A stretch of DNA of 32,453 nt from Lachnospiraceae bacterium (GTDB taxonomy: Bacteria > Bacillota > Clostridia > Lachnospirales > Lachnospiraceae). Below, piece by piece: positions 25,404 to 32,453 of the stretch (position 1 is the first letter of the stretch; every line of letters begins with the position of its first letter). The DNA lies in contig JAFXGP010000047.1 of assembly GCA_017521195.1 (NCBI GenBank), positions 1 through 32,453 of the forward strand. The letters run 5' to 3'. The notes beneath the pieces were generated by a model that saw nothing but the letters and a program-made list of their open reading frames with translations, was not told where the DNA came from and ran no database searches. A program made the translations under genes and the position numbers.

Positions 25404-26052
25404 GCTTGTGTATTCCCACAATACAACCCAGAATTTTCCATTCTTCAAAATTGCGGATGATAATATTGGTCCCAATTTTATTTATCGGTTCCAGAATTAC
25501 AGAGTTATATGATTTGAAAAATGTCCGGATATATATCTTGTCATTGTGTAAAAAGACTGCATGTTCACCGGAGAGTGGTGTGCGGTTACAATTAACTAAT
25601 AAAGTATCATTTGATTTATAAATTGGATGATACGAATAGTCGGATATTACAATTCCCAAATGAATTTGCTCTTGTATGTAGGATGGATAAATAGATATAT
25701 CTAACAAATCCTGCGTCAACAGAGGCAAAGAAGAAGGAATGGGAATGTTTGCTGAGGTCTTAGGATAATATACAGGAACTTTGCTGTCATGTGCTAATGG
25801 TATGTCAGTACTATCCGAGGAGTCAATGAAATAATTAAGATTGCAATTAAAGGCTAAAGCAATTTTCATAATATTATGAAATGAGGTATTTTCGGTTTTT
25901 CTGGATAGTAATTTTTTTAACGTCTCATAAGGGATATTTGATTGGTCTGAAAGCATTTTTACAGACCAGTTATTTTGCTCCATCAAATAATATATTCGAT
26001 TTGTAATTAAATAAGTAGATTCATGAGTGTTATATGCATATGCAGCATTCAT
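25399..26052 (-). CDS. XRE-family regulator with S24/LexA-like C-terminal domain
   Basis: The 217-residue protein has a Cro/CI-type helix-turn-helix at about 17-74 (LSDQSNIPYETLKKLLSRKT, 34-53) and a C-terminal domain that resembles the S24/LexA fold. DYSYHPIYKSNDTLLV (138-153) matches the SM-x-P ... GD pattern, with Ser140 at the nucleophile place. The position of the partner lysine appears to be Arg176 in IYIRTFF, so self-cleavage is doubtful. The frame extends to 26244, but AGGAG (complement of 26060-26064) and a 7-nt spacer support ATG 26052. It is divergent from the Spo0A-like gene and may control it or lspA-gerA. The signal it senses is unknown. Confidence 0.82.
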   Translation of the reverse strand: MNAAYAYNTHESTYLITNRIYYLMEQNNWSVKMLSDQSNIPYETLKKLLSRKTENTSFHNIMKIALAFNCNLNYFIDSSDSTDIPLAHDSKVPVYYPKTSANIPIPSSLPLLTQDLLDISIYPSYIQEQIHLGIVISDYSYHPIYKSNDTLLVNCNRTPLSGEHAVFLHNDKIYIRTFFKSYNSVILEPINKIGTNIIIRNFEEWKILGCIVGIHKL

Positions 26053-26082
26053 ATAGGCGCTCCTGTGTCTTATTTGGCATTG

Positions 26083-26112
26083 TTGTTGATAAAAAAGTGC
26101 CGTATTTGATAT
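26083..26112 (+). promoter_or_regulatory. Candidate promoter for the Spo0A-like gene
   Basis: TTGTTG (26083-26088) and TGATAT (26107-26112) are 18 bp apart, a weak sigma-A match. TGTCGGAAAA (26130-26139), just downstream, is close to but not identical with the Spo0A box TGTCGAA. The region between the divergent genes (26053-26169) shows no other clear operator. Confidence 0.3.
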
Positions 26113-26169
26113 CGAAAAAGGGAAAATAATGTCGGAAAATACAACCAACAAAACAAAAGGAGAATGAAA

Positions 26170-26649
26170 ATGGAATATAAAGTTGATTGTACCGGTTGGA
26201 GCAAGGAACATTTGCTGGAGGTTCTTTTGGCTGTTCCGCAACATACAACTGCTAAAATTGTACTGTATTGGGAAGAAAACAATACAAACAAAGAAAGTAG
26301 TAAGGAAAAAATCGTAGGAAATTATTTAAATCGTCTGGGTGTACCTTGTCATCTGAGAGGTTATACATATCTTAAATATAGTGTTGTAAGATGTCTTTGC
26401 AATCCGGAGGAATTGGAAAGTGTAACAAAAATACTATATCCGGCAATCGCAAAACAGTTTGGAACAACTCCGGGCAGAGTTGAGCATGGAATACGTCATG
26501 CAATACAAAAAACATATGAAAATGGAAGGACAACAGAATGGAAAAATGTTTTCGGAGCAGGCTGTAATTGGTGTTATAAAAAACCAACCAACTCCCAGTT
26601 TATAGCTGCGTTGTCAGATTTTATAAATCTGAATTCCATAGACATATAA
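26170..26649 (+). CDS. Stand-alone Spo0A effector (DNA-binding) domain protein
   Basis: The 159-residue protein consists of a short N-terminal part (1-46) and a Spo0A-type C-terminal effector domain (about 48-152). The match is clear: YLNRLGVPCHLRGYTYLK (52-69), VTKILYPAIAKQF (85-97), the recognition-helix region TTPGRVEHGIRHAI (99-112) and KKPTNSQFIAALSD (137-150). In Spo0A this domain binds 0A boxes and contacts RNA polymerase. There is no phosphoacceptor receiver domain, and the N-terminus is far too short to be one. AAGGAG (26157-26162) is 7 nt before ATG 26170, better than ATG 26164. It may act as a constitutive or competing Spo0A, but the target is unknown. Confidence 0.88.
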   Translation: MEYKVDCTGWSKEHLLEVLLAVPQHTTAKIVLYWEENNTNKESSKEKIVGNYLNRLGVPCHLRGYTYLKYSVVRCLCNPEELESVTKILYPAIAKQFGTTPGRVEHGIRHAIQKTYENGRTTEWKNVFGAGCNWCYKKPTNSQFIAALSDFINLNSIDI

Positions 26650-26662
26650 AATTTGATAAACA

Positions 26663-26776
26663 CCATATATAGTGCACGAAACACTTAAAAACGCACAATA
26701 GGCACAATATATAGAAAAGAACAAAATAAGATGCATGCATGGACATAAAAGCATTTCGTGGCATTTCTGTATATGG
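26663..26776. repeat. Imperfect long inverted repeat in the gap before ptb
   Basis: CCATATATAG plus CACGAAA (within 26663-26681) are mirrored by TTTCGTG plus CTGTATATGG (within 26754-26776), with unequal bulges. A direct repeat GCATTTC (26751-26757, 26761-26767) lies in the right arm and the palindrome ATGCATGCAT in the interior. No gene is seen in the gap 26650-26950 apart from this and the ptb promoter and leader. Confidence 0.4.
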
Positions 26777-26823
26777 TAAATGAAGAAAAGTCTATCAAGG
26801 CGAGAGACATTATTGTTCTAATC

Positions 26824-26852
26824 TTGCTTTTTGAAATGGAAAGTGATAAAAT
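26824..26852 (+). promoter_or_regulatory. Sigma-A promoter of ptb-buk
   Basis: TTGCTT (26824-26829), 17 bp, then TAAAAT (26847-26852), preceded by TGA so that the -10 box is of the extended TGn type. Transcription would start near 26859 and leave a leader of about 90 nt. Confidence 0.6.
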
Positions 26853-26872
26853 TTTGTCAAACTGAGGTTTTG

Positions 26873-26913
26873 AGCATCTTCCAAAACATCTTCCAAAGAT
26901 GTAAGAAGGTGCT
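26873..26913 (+). promoter_or_regulatory. Structured leader of ptb mRNA
   Basis: An outer stem AGCATCTTC (26873-26881) with GAAGGTGCT (26905-26913, one G-T pair) encloses an inner hairpin ACATCT/AGATGT (26886-26891 and 26897-26902). The left side also carries CATCTTCCAAA twice (26875-26885 and 26887-26897), so alternative pairings exist. No T-tract follows. It matches no riboswitch class I recognise. Confidence 0.45.
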
Positions 26914-26950
26914 TGGAACCCACAAAAAATAGAAAACAAGGAGCATACAT

Positions 26951-27868
26951 ATGAGCAAAGGTTTTAATGGTTTGATTGAGAAAGTAAATATCTGTGGTGT
27001 GAAAAAAGTGGCAGTAGCCGTAGCACAGGATGCTCACGTATTAGAAGCTGTAAGAGCTGCAAAGGAAAGAAATATTGCAGAAGCTATTCTGGTAGGTGAT
27101 AAAGAAAAGATTGAAGAAGTTGCAGCAAGTATTGACATGGATTTAAGCGGATATGAAGTGATTCATGTGGAAGATACATACGAAGCAGCTTTAAAGGCGG
27201 TTTCTTTAGTAAGTTCAGGTTATGCGGATATGTATATGAAAGGTTTAGTAGATACCAAATCTTTCTTAAAAAGTATCTTAGATAAAGAAGTAGGTCTTCG
27301 TACCGGAAAACCTTTATCCCACGTTGCAGTGTTTGAAGTAAAAGGATATGAACAGTTGCTATTCTTAACAGACGTTGCATTTATGACTTATCCTACCTTA
27401 GAAGATAAAGCAAACATTATAGCTAATACAGTAGAAGTAGCGCATGCTTGCGGTATCGAATGTCCAAAAGTAGCACCATTGGCAGCAGTAGAAGTTGTAA
27501 ATCCTAAAATGCCTGCAACAGTAGACGCAGCAGAATTAACTAAGATGAATGACGAAGGAAAGATTACAGGATGTATCGTTGACGGTCCTTTATCTTTAGA
27601 CTTAGCTATCGATCCGGAAGCAGCAGCACACAAAGGTGCAGAAGGAAGAAAAATTGTTGGTGATGCAGACATTCTTTTATTCCCTGATATTCATGCAGGT
27701 AACCTTGTTTACAAATGTCTTGTTCACACTGCAGATGTGAAAAACGGATGTATTTTAACAGGAACAAAAGCACCGGCAATCCTTACCAGCCGTTCCGATT
27801 CTTTCGAAACAAAAGTAAACTCCATTGCACTTGCAGCAGTTGTTGCAGAAGCAATGAAAAACAAATAA
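26951..27868 (+). CDS. ptb: Phosphate butyryltransferase
   Basis: This is a 305-residue member of the phosphate acetyl/butyryltransferase family. It converts butyryl-CoA and phosphate to butyryl phosphate. The family motifs GDADILLFPDIHAGN (237-251) and ILTSRSDSFETKVNSIALA (277-295) are present. Length fits Ptb better than Pta (about 330 residues), and the next gene is a butyrate kinase, which settles the choice. AAGGAG (26938-26943) with a 7-nt spacer precedes ATG 26951. It has its own promoter and a structured leader and forms an operon with buk. Confidence 0.92.
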   Translation: MSKGFNGLIEKVNICGVKKVAVAVAQDAHVLEAVRAAKERNIAEAILVGDKEKIEEVAASIDMDLSGYEVIHVEDTYEAALKAVSLVSSGYADMYMKGLVDTKSFLKSILDKEVGLRTGKPLSHVAVFEVKGYEQLLFLTDVAFMTYPTLEDKANIIANTVEVAHACGIECPKVAPLAAVEVVNPKMPATVDAAELTKMNDEGKITGCIVDGPLSLDLAIDPEAAAHKGAEGRKIVGDADILLFPDIHAGNLVYKCLVHTADVKNGCILTGTKAPAILTSRSDSFETKVNSIALAAVVAEAMKNK

Positions 27869-27923
27869 ATTCTCGGCGGATAAGAGGATTAAAAATAAAG
27901 AATAAAATACAAGGAGAAAAATT

Positions 27924-28991
27924 ATGGCTATTAAAAGTTTAATTATCAATCCGGGTTCTACATCAACCAAAATCGGTGTATTTGAAGATGAAACATTACT
28001 CTTCGAAAAAACATTAAGACATTCTACAGAAGAAATTGCTCAGTATGCTACCATTGCAGACCAGAAAGATTTCAGAAAAGAAATTATCACAAACTGCCTT
28101 GCGGAAAATGATTGTGATATCAAATCTTTAAATATGGTAGTTGGCCGTGGCGGTATGTTAAAACCAATTCCGGGCGGTACTTATGAAGTAACAGACACAT
28201 TACTTGCAGATTTAAAAGTAGGTGTTCAGGGACAGCATGCAAGTAACCTTGGTGGTATGTTAGCAAGAGAAATCGGTGATGAAATCGGTGTTCCTTCTTA
28301 TATTGTAGACCCTGTAGTAGTTGACGAATTATGTCCTGTGGCAAGATACTCAGGTGTTCCGGAACTTCCAAGAACCAGTGTTTTCCATGCATTAAACCAG
28401 AAAGCAGTTGCAAAACGTTATGCAAAAGAAACTGGCAAAGCATATGAAGATTTGAATTTAATCGTAGTACATATGGGTGGTGGTGTTTCCGTAGGTGCTC
28501 ATACAGGTGGAAAAATCATCGACGTATTTAATGCTCTTGATGGAGACGGTGCATTTTCTCCTGAACGTGCAGGCGGAGTTCCAAGTGGTGCATTAATTAA
28601 AATGTGCTTCAGTGGACAGTATACAGAAAAAGAAATTTACAAAAAGATTGTAGGTAACGGTGGTTTCAATGCATACATGGGAACTAATGATATGCGTGAA
28701 GTTGAAAATAAAGTAAATGCAGGTGATGAAAAGGCAGCAGAAGTTTGCAATGCATTTATTTTCCAGGTTTCCAAAGATATCGGTTCCATGGCTTGTGTAT
28801 TAAAAGGAAAAGTTGACCAAATTGTAGTGACAGGTGGTATCGCTTACGATAAGAACGTTGTTGCAGGTTTAAAAGAAGCTTGTGAATGGATTGCTCCAAT
28901 GACAATCTATCCTGGTGAAGATGAATTACTTGCTCTTGTACAGGGTGGTTTACGTGTAATCAACGGAGAAGAAGAAGCTAAAGTTTACTAA
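27924..28991 (+). CDS. buk: Butyrate kinase
   Basis: This is a 355-residue acetate/butyrate kinase (ASKHA fold), the usual butyrate kinase length and shorter than AckA (about 400). NPGSTSTK (9-16) is the butyrate kinase form of the phosphate-1 motif; VGRGG (73-77), [11 protein letters not shown] (183-193) and [14 protein letters not shown] (209-222) follow. It makes butyrate and ATP from butyryl phosphate, the energy-yielding last step of butyrate fermentation. AAGGAG (27911-27916) with a 7-nt spacer precedes ATG; the 55-bp gap to ptb has no terminator. A strong terminator follows the gene. Confidence 0.95.
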   Translation: MAIKSLIINPGSTSTKIGVFEDETLLFEKTLRHSTEEIAQYATIADQKDFRKEIITNCLAENDCDIKSLNMVVGRGGMLKPIPGGTYEVTDTLLADLKVGVQGQHASNLGGMLAREIGDEIGVPSYIVDPVVVDELCPVARYSGVPELPRTSVFHALNQKAVAKRYAKETGKAYEDLNLIVVHMGGGVSVGAHTGGKIIDVFNALDGDGAFSPERAGGVPSGALIKMCFSGQYTEKEIYKKIVGNGGFNAYMGTNDMREVENKVNAGDEKAAEVCNAFIFQVSKDIGSMACVLKGKVDQIVVTGGIAYDKNVVAGLKEACEWIAPMTIYPGEDELLALVQGGLRVINGEEEAKVY

Positions 28992-29002
28992 GAAGATAAT
29001 AA

Positions 29003-29060
29003 AAAGGTGTAGAGTCTTAAAAATTCAATAAAGACTTTACACCTTTTATTGTTTATTATT
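29003..29060 (+). terminator. Strong intrinsic terminator after buk
   Basis: AAAAGGTGTAGAGTCTT (29003-29019) pairs with AAGACTTTACACCTTTT (29032-29048) over 17 bp with one G-T pair, a 12-nt loop, and a T-rich tail. It ends the ptb-buk operon. Confidence 0.9.
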
Positions 29061-29130
29061 AGTTACTGGTTTATTAAATCTTATTTATTATTTGATATGA
29101 TACTATACTATACGGTATAATTATTAATGA

Positions 29131-29277
29131 TTAAGAGTTGCTGTCTTCTTTTGGATCGTGAGTTTCTATGTATTCAACAATTTCGAGAATTTCATCACTG
29201 CTCATCCCTTTTTCACGCAGTTTTCTAATAAGGTTTACTATTTCTTTGCCTGTCATGTATTCATCACCCACTTTCAT
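29131..29277 (-). CDS. Small hypothetical protein, 48 residues
   Basis: This short gene reads MKVGDEYMTGKEIVNLI at its start and ends TAA (complement of 29131-29133). The product is charged and predicted to be two amphipathic helices (about 9-23 and 26-40) around REKGMSSDE, with an acidic tail. There is no signal peptide, membrane segment or metal motif. AAAGG (complement of 29283-29287) sits 5 nt before ATG 29277, and a near-consensus promoter lies just upstream. These signals, rather than homology, support it as a real gene. I do not recognise a named family; function unknown. Confidence 0.7.
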   Translation of the reverse strand: MKVGDEYMTGKEIVNLIRKLREKGMSSDEILEIVEYIETHDPKEDSNS

Positions 29278-29297
29278 CACCACCTTTCGATGGAGAT

Positions 29298-29327
29298 ATT
29301 ATATCATAGTGTAAAGCCTTTATTCAA
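29298..29327 (-). promoter_or_regulatory. Sigma-A promoter of the 48-residue protein gene
   Basis: On the minus strand TTGAAT (complement of 29322-29327), 18 bp, then TATAAT (complement of 29298-29303), preceded by TGA as in extended -10 promoters. The leader would be only about 15 nt. Confidence 0.65.
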
Positions 29328-29434
29328 TTATCAAGGTATGCTTTTCTTTAAAAATGTTGAAAATAGTGATTAAAAGTGTTTGTAAAATGATACAAGATTA
29401 AGTGCTTGTTTTAAGCATTATATAAATGATAAAG

Positions 29435-29454
29435 ATAAAAAATATATTTTTTAT
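29435..29454. repeat. A/T-only perfect palindrome upstream of secA
   Basis: A perfect 20-bp self-complementary stretch of A and T. The surrounding 29328-29617 is very AT-rich and shows no gene. It could be a weak bidirectional terminator or simply low-complexity sequence. Confidence 0.35.
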
Positions 29455-29617
29455 AGTATATTTGTGATATGAAATTGTGTCAATGCAATTTTTGAAATAT
29501 TTAGAAAACATATAGTAGAAACCGTTATCGTTTGATAATTGGGAGAAAACAGGAGCGTTGTACAATTTCAAATATTTAGTTCATAAAAAGTTAAGATTTG
29601 CCAAGTACTTTATCCGG

Positions 29618-29646
29618 TTGAATAAACAATACATTTCTGCTATAAT
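29618..29646 (+). promoter_or_regulatory. Sigma-A promoter of secA
   Basis: TTGAAT (29618-29623), exactly 17 bp, then a consensus TATAAT (29641-29646) preceded by TGC (extended -10). Transcription should start near 29653, about 40 nt before the secA start. Confidence 0.75.
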
Positions 29647-29660
29647 ATGCGTTGACTTTT

Positions 29661-29678
29661 AGGGCATTGTGCCTTTTT
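29661..29678 (+). terminator. Terminator-like hairpin in the secA leader
   Basis: AGGGCA (29661-29666) pairs with TGCCTT (29670-29675, one G-T pair) over a 3-nt loop and is followed by five T residues (29674-29678). It lies only about 8 nt after the predicted transcription start and 5 nt before the GGAGG ribosome binding site. It may be an attenuator or may affect translation; the stem is short. Confidence 0.35.
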
Positions 29679-29692
29679 GTTTGGAGGAAAAA

Positions 29693-32257
29693 ATGAAGAT
29701 TATTGATAAATTGTTTGGTACTCATAGTGAACGTGAGTTAAAACGTATTGCTCCTTTGGTAGATAAGATTGAATCTTTAAGACCGGCTATGCAGGCATTA
29801 AGTGATGAAGAACTTAGAGGCAAAACAAAAGAATTCAAAGAAAGATTAGCAAATGGTGAGACTTTAGATGATCTTTTACCGGAAGCATTTGCTGCGGTAA
29901 GAGAAGCTGGGAAACGAGTTCTTAACATGGAACATTATCGTGTACAGTTAATCGGTGGTATTATTCTTCATCAGGGACGTATCTCTGAAATGAGAACAGG
30001 GGAAGGTAAAACTCTCGTTTCCACTCTTCCTGCTTATTTGAATGCATTGGAAGGAAAAGGGGTTCATGTAGTAACTGTTAACGACTATCTTGCGAAGCGT
30101 GACGCAGAATGGATGGGACAGATTCATGAATTCTTGGGATTAAAAGTTGGTGTTGTTTTAAACGGCATGACCAGCGAAGAAAGAAGAGAAGCTTATAACT
30201 GTGATATCACATATGTAACCAACAATGAGCTTGGTTTCGATTACTTAAGAGATAACATGGTTATCTATAAAGAACAGTTGGTTTTAAGAGACCTTCACTA
30301 TGCAATCATCGACGAAGTCGACTCTGTTTTAATCGACGAAGCCAGAACACCGCTTATCATTTCCGGGCAGAGTGGTAAATCCACTAAGTTATATGAAGTT
30401 TGCGATATTTTAGCACGTCAGTTGGAACGTGGAGAAGATATGGAAGACCTTTCCAAGATGGATGCTATTATGGGTATTGCACAGGAAGAAACCGGAGACT
30501 TCATTGTAAATGAAAAAGACAAAAACGTTAACTTAACAGAACGTGGTGTAAGCAAAGTAGAACAGTTTTTCCATATTGAAAACCTGGCAGATCCGGAAAA
30601 CTTAGAAATTCAGCACAACATTATTTTGGCATTAAGAGCACACAATTTAATGTTCCGTGATCAGGATTATGTAGTAAAAGACGATCAGGTTCTTATCGTA
30701 GATGAATTTACCGGACGTATTATGCCGGGACGTCGTTACTCCGATGGTCTTCATCAGGCGATTGAAGCAAAAGAACATGTAAAGGTTAAGAGAGAAAGTA
30801 AAACACTTGCAAACATTACTTTCCAGAACTTCTTTAATAAATTTGAGAAAAAAGCAGGTATGACAGGTACTGCTTTAACCGAAGAACAGGAATTCCGTGA
30901 TATCTATGGTATGGACGTTATCGAGATACCTACTAACCGTCCGGTAGCCAGAATTGACCATCAGGATGCGGTATATAAAACCAAGAAAGAAAAATTATTT
31001 GCTATCTGCAATGCAGTAGAAGAAGCCCATGCAAAAGGACAGCCGGTATTGGTTGGTACCATTACCATTGAAGCTTCCGAAGAACTCAGCGTACTTCTTA
31101 GAAGACGTGGAATTCCACATAAAGTATTAAATGCGAAATTCCATGAAATGGAAGCAGAAATCGTAGCAGATGCAGGTATCCACGGAGCAGTAACCATTGC
31201 TACCAACATGGCAGGTCGTGGTACTGACATTAAATTGGACGAAGAAGCGAAAGCAGCCGGTGGTTTGAAAATCATTGGTACAGAACGTCATGAGTCCAGA
31301 CGTATTGATAATCAGCTTCGTGGACGTTCCGGACGTCAGGGTGACCCGGGTGAATCTAAATTCTATATTTCTTTGGAAGATGATTTGATGCGTTTGTTTG
31401 GTTCTGACAGAATGATTACCATGTTTAACACTCTCGGTATTCCGGAAAATCAGGAAATCGAGCATAAGATGTTAAGCAATGCCATTGAAACTGCTCAGAA
31501 GAAGATTGAAAATAACAACTATGGTATTCGTAAGAACCTGTTAGAATACGACCAGGTAATGAACGAACAAAGAGAAATCATTTACGCAGAAAGACGCCGT
31601 GTATTGGACGGAGAAAGTATGCGTGATGTTATCTATAAGATGATTACCGATATTGTAGAAAATACAGTAGATATGGTAGTGGGTGAAGAATCTGACAGTG
31701 AAGAATGGGATTTAAAAGAATTAAATCACTTATTACTTCCGGTAATTCCTTTGGAAAAAATCAGAAAAGCTGATGTTGAAAACCTTAAGAAAAACAGTTT
31801 AAAGCAGACTTTAAAAGAAAAGGCTGTGAAATTGTACGAAGCCAAAGAAGCGGAATTCCCGGAAGCGGAAGCAATCCGTGAATTGGAACGTGTAATTCTC
31901 TTAAAGGTAATTGACAGAAAATGGATGGATCATATCGATGATATGGATCAGCTTCGCCAGGGTATCAGCCTTCAGGCTTATGGACAGAGAGATCCATTGG
32001 TAGAATATAAGATGAGTGGTTATGATATGTTCGATTCCATGACAGCCAATATCCAGGAAGATACTGTTAAGTTGTTGTTACACGTAAAAGTGGAACAGAA
32101 AGTAGAAAGAGAACAGGTTGCAAAAGTGACAGGAACCAACAAAGATGATTCCTTAGCAAAAACACCTGTAAAACGAGCAGAAACTAAAGTATATCCTAAC
32201 GATCCATGTCCATGCGGAAGCGGTAAAAAATACAAACAGTGTTGTGGAAGAAAATAG
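29693..32257 (+). CDS. secA: Preprotein translocase ATPase SecA
   Basis: This 854-residue protein is the motor ATPase of Sec export. Walker A MRTGEGKT is at 100-107, DEVD at 207-210, and later helicase regions follow (GRGTDIKL, then [17 protein letters not shown]). The helical scaffold follows, and the C-terminus carries the zinc-binding SEC-C motif [13 protein letters not shown] (839-851; Cys839, 841, 850, 851), which binds SecB or ribosomes in other bacteria. Length is normal. A GTG at 29669 extends the frame, but GGAGG (29683-29687) with a 5-nt spacer marks ATG 29693. It is followed by a hairpin and then prfB, the common secA-prfB order in Firmicutes. Confidence 0.98.
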   Translation: MKIIDKLFGTHSERELKRIAPLVDKIESLRPAMQALSDEELRGKTKEFKERLANGETLDDLLPEAFAAVREAGKRVLNMEHYRVQLIGGIILHQGRISEMRTGEGKTLVSTLPAYLNALEGKGVHVVTVNDYLAKRDAEWMGQIHEFLGLKVGVVLNGMTSEERREAYNCDITYVTNNELGFDYLRDNMVIYKEQLVLRDLHYAIIDEVDSVLIDEARTPLIISGQSGKSTKLYEVCDILARQLERGEDMEDLSKMDAIMGIAQEETGDFIVNEKDKNVNLTERGVSKVEQFFHIENLADPENLEIQHNIILALRAHNLMFRDQDYVVKDDQVLIVDEFTGRIMPGRRYSDGLHQAIEAKEHVKVKRESKTLANITFQNFFNKFEKKAGMTGTALTEEQEFRDIYGMDVIEIPTNRPVARIDHQDAVYKTKKEKLFAICNAVEEAHAKGQPVLVGTITIEASEELSVLLRRRGIPHKVLNAKFHEMEAEIVADAGIHGAVTIATNMAGRGTDIKLDEEAKAAGGLKIIGTERHESRRIDNQLRGRSGRQGDPGESKFYISLEDDLMRLFGSDRMITMFNTLGIPENQEIEHKMLSNAIETAQKKIENNNYGIRKNLLEYDQVMNEQREIIYAERRRVLDGESMRDVIYKMITDIVENTVDMVVGEESDSEEWDLKELNHLLLPVIPLEKIRKADVENLKKNSLKQTLKEKAVKLYEAKEAEFPEAEAIRELERVILLKVIDRKWMDHIDDMDQLRQGISLQAYGQRDPLVEYKMSGYDMFDSMTANIQEDTVKLLLHVKVEQKVEREQVAKVTGTNKDDSLAKTPVKRAETKVYPNDPCPCGSGKKYKQCCGRK

Positions 32258-32276
32258 ATAAAACTGTTGAGAAGAT

Positions 32277-32304
32277 AAAGAATGTGCCTTTGGGCACATT
32301 CTTT
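32277..32304 (+). terminator. Hairpin between secA and prfB
   Basis: AAAGAATGTGCC (32277-32288) and GGCACATTCTTT (32293-32304) form a perfect 12-bp stem with a 4-nt loop. The T-rich part belongs to the stem, so it may terminate only in part and allow read-through into prfB, which starts about 30 bp later with no clear promoter between. Confidence 0.65.
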
Positions 32305-32335
32305 CACAATATAAAAGAAAGTGTGGTGAATGCAA

Positions 32336-32453
32336 GTGGTTGAATTAGACCAGATGAAGTCAGAACTTCTCTCATACAAAACACCATTAGCGGAAGTGAG
32401 GGATTCACTTTGACTTAGAAGGTAAGTCAAAGAAAATGGAAGAATTGGAAAGA
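32336..32453 (+). CDS. prfB: Peptide chain release factor 2 (5' part, needs +1 frameshift)
   Basis: This is the beginning of RF2, which releases peptides at UGA and UAA stop codons; it runs off the window end. The first frame reads VELDQMKSELLSYK and then EVRDSL, and stops at an in-frame TGA (32411-32413). After a +1 shift at CTT-TGA-C it continues from Asp (GAC, 32412-32414) as DLEGKSKKMEELER to the end, which is the usual RF2 sequence after the shift. GTG 32336 is preferred as start because GGTGA (32325-32329) is 6 nt upstream and MVELDQ matches family N-termini; ATG 32330 in the same frame would leave no spacer. Confidence 0.9.
32398..32414 (+). promoter_or_regulatory. prfB: Programmed +1 ribosomal frameshift site of prfB
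   Basis: The slip site CTTTGAC (32408-32414) is identical to the conserved prfB heptamer, with the SD-like GAGGGA (32398-32403) just upstream. Low RF2 levels slow reading of UGA and promote the shift, giving autoregulation as known for E. coli and most bacteria. Confidence 0.93.

Noticed and set aside
26130-26139. 0A box in front of the Spo0A-like gene
   Set aside because: TGTCGGAAAA carries a mismatch in the core TGTCGAA; kept only as a note in the promoter entry.
26053-26244. Longer N-terminus for the XRE regulator starting at 26244
   Set aside because: It lacks a ribosome binding site, overlaps the oppositely oriented Spo0A-like gene and reads as unlike a protein domain; ATG 26052 has AGGAG at the right distance.
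26951-28991. Phosphate acetyltransferase and acetate kinase (pta-ackA)
   Set aside because: Both proteins are too short for Pta and AckA, and NPGSTSTK plus the 355-residue length are features of butyrate kinase.
29158-29373. Plus-strand open frame of 71 codons before secA
   Set aside because: It is the reverse of the 48-residue gene and its promoter, lacks a ribosome binding site and shows no motif.
32330-32413. A 27-codon stand-alone peptide gene or a disrupted prfB
   Set aside because: The stop is the conserved recoding TGA of prfB and the +1 frame continues as RF2.

Overview
The window comes from a low-GC, endospore-forming Firmicute, most likely of the family Lachnospiraceae (Clostridia). 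The reasons are an AT-rich genome with strong AGGAGG-type ribosome binding sites, sporulation and germination genes, a dTDP-sugar/ABC-exported wall polysaccharide locus together with an LCP ligase (a Gram-positive anchoring enzyme), and a ptb-buk pair, which is the butyrate-kinase route to butyrate found in some Coprococcus/Butyrivibrio-type gut anaerobes. The genus is a guess; no rRNA is present.

Region 1 (1-18.4 kb, all + strand) is a cell-wall polysaccharide locus: rfbB, rfbA, a membrane-anchored GH25 muramidase, rfbC, a Wzm/Wzt-type ABC exporter, a methyltransferase-kinase fusion resembling the WbdD chain terminator, three related multi-module GT2 glycosyltransferases, a WbbL-like GT2, a polyprenyl-phosphate sugar-1-phosphate transferase, an LCP-family ligase and, after a terminator, another GT2. 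No Wzx/Wzy is seen. The likely scheme is: the lipid-linked primer is made by the sugar transferase, the GT2 enzymes extend it, the methyltransferase-kinase caps it, the Wzt C-terminal domain reads the cap, Wzm exports it, and the LCP protein ties it to peptidoglycan. rmlD is not in the window.

Region 2 (18.4-21.6 kb) is a protein quality-control pair: a membrane-anchored HtrA protease and a ClpX-like unfoldase with an unusually long acidic linker. Upstream lies an 11-bp perfect tandem repeat that looks like an operator.

Region 3 (21.6-26.65 kb) is a sporulation/germination-flavoured cluster: a Csp-like subtilase whose nucleophile serine appears replaced by alanine, a convergent SpoVAF/GerA-type membrane protein, a signal peptidase II, an XRE regulator with an S24/LexA-like C-terminus, and a divergent stand-alone Spo0A effector domain.

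Region 4 (26.65-29.1 kb) is ptb-buk, with a good promoter and a structured leader, closed by a strong terminator. Region 5 (29.1-32.45 kb) has a 48-codon gene on the minus strand, secA with a clear sigma-A promoter and a terminator-like leader hairpin, and the 5' end of prfB, including its programmed +1 frameshift site. No tRNA, rRNA, CRISPR array or insertion sequence was recognised.
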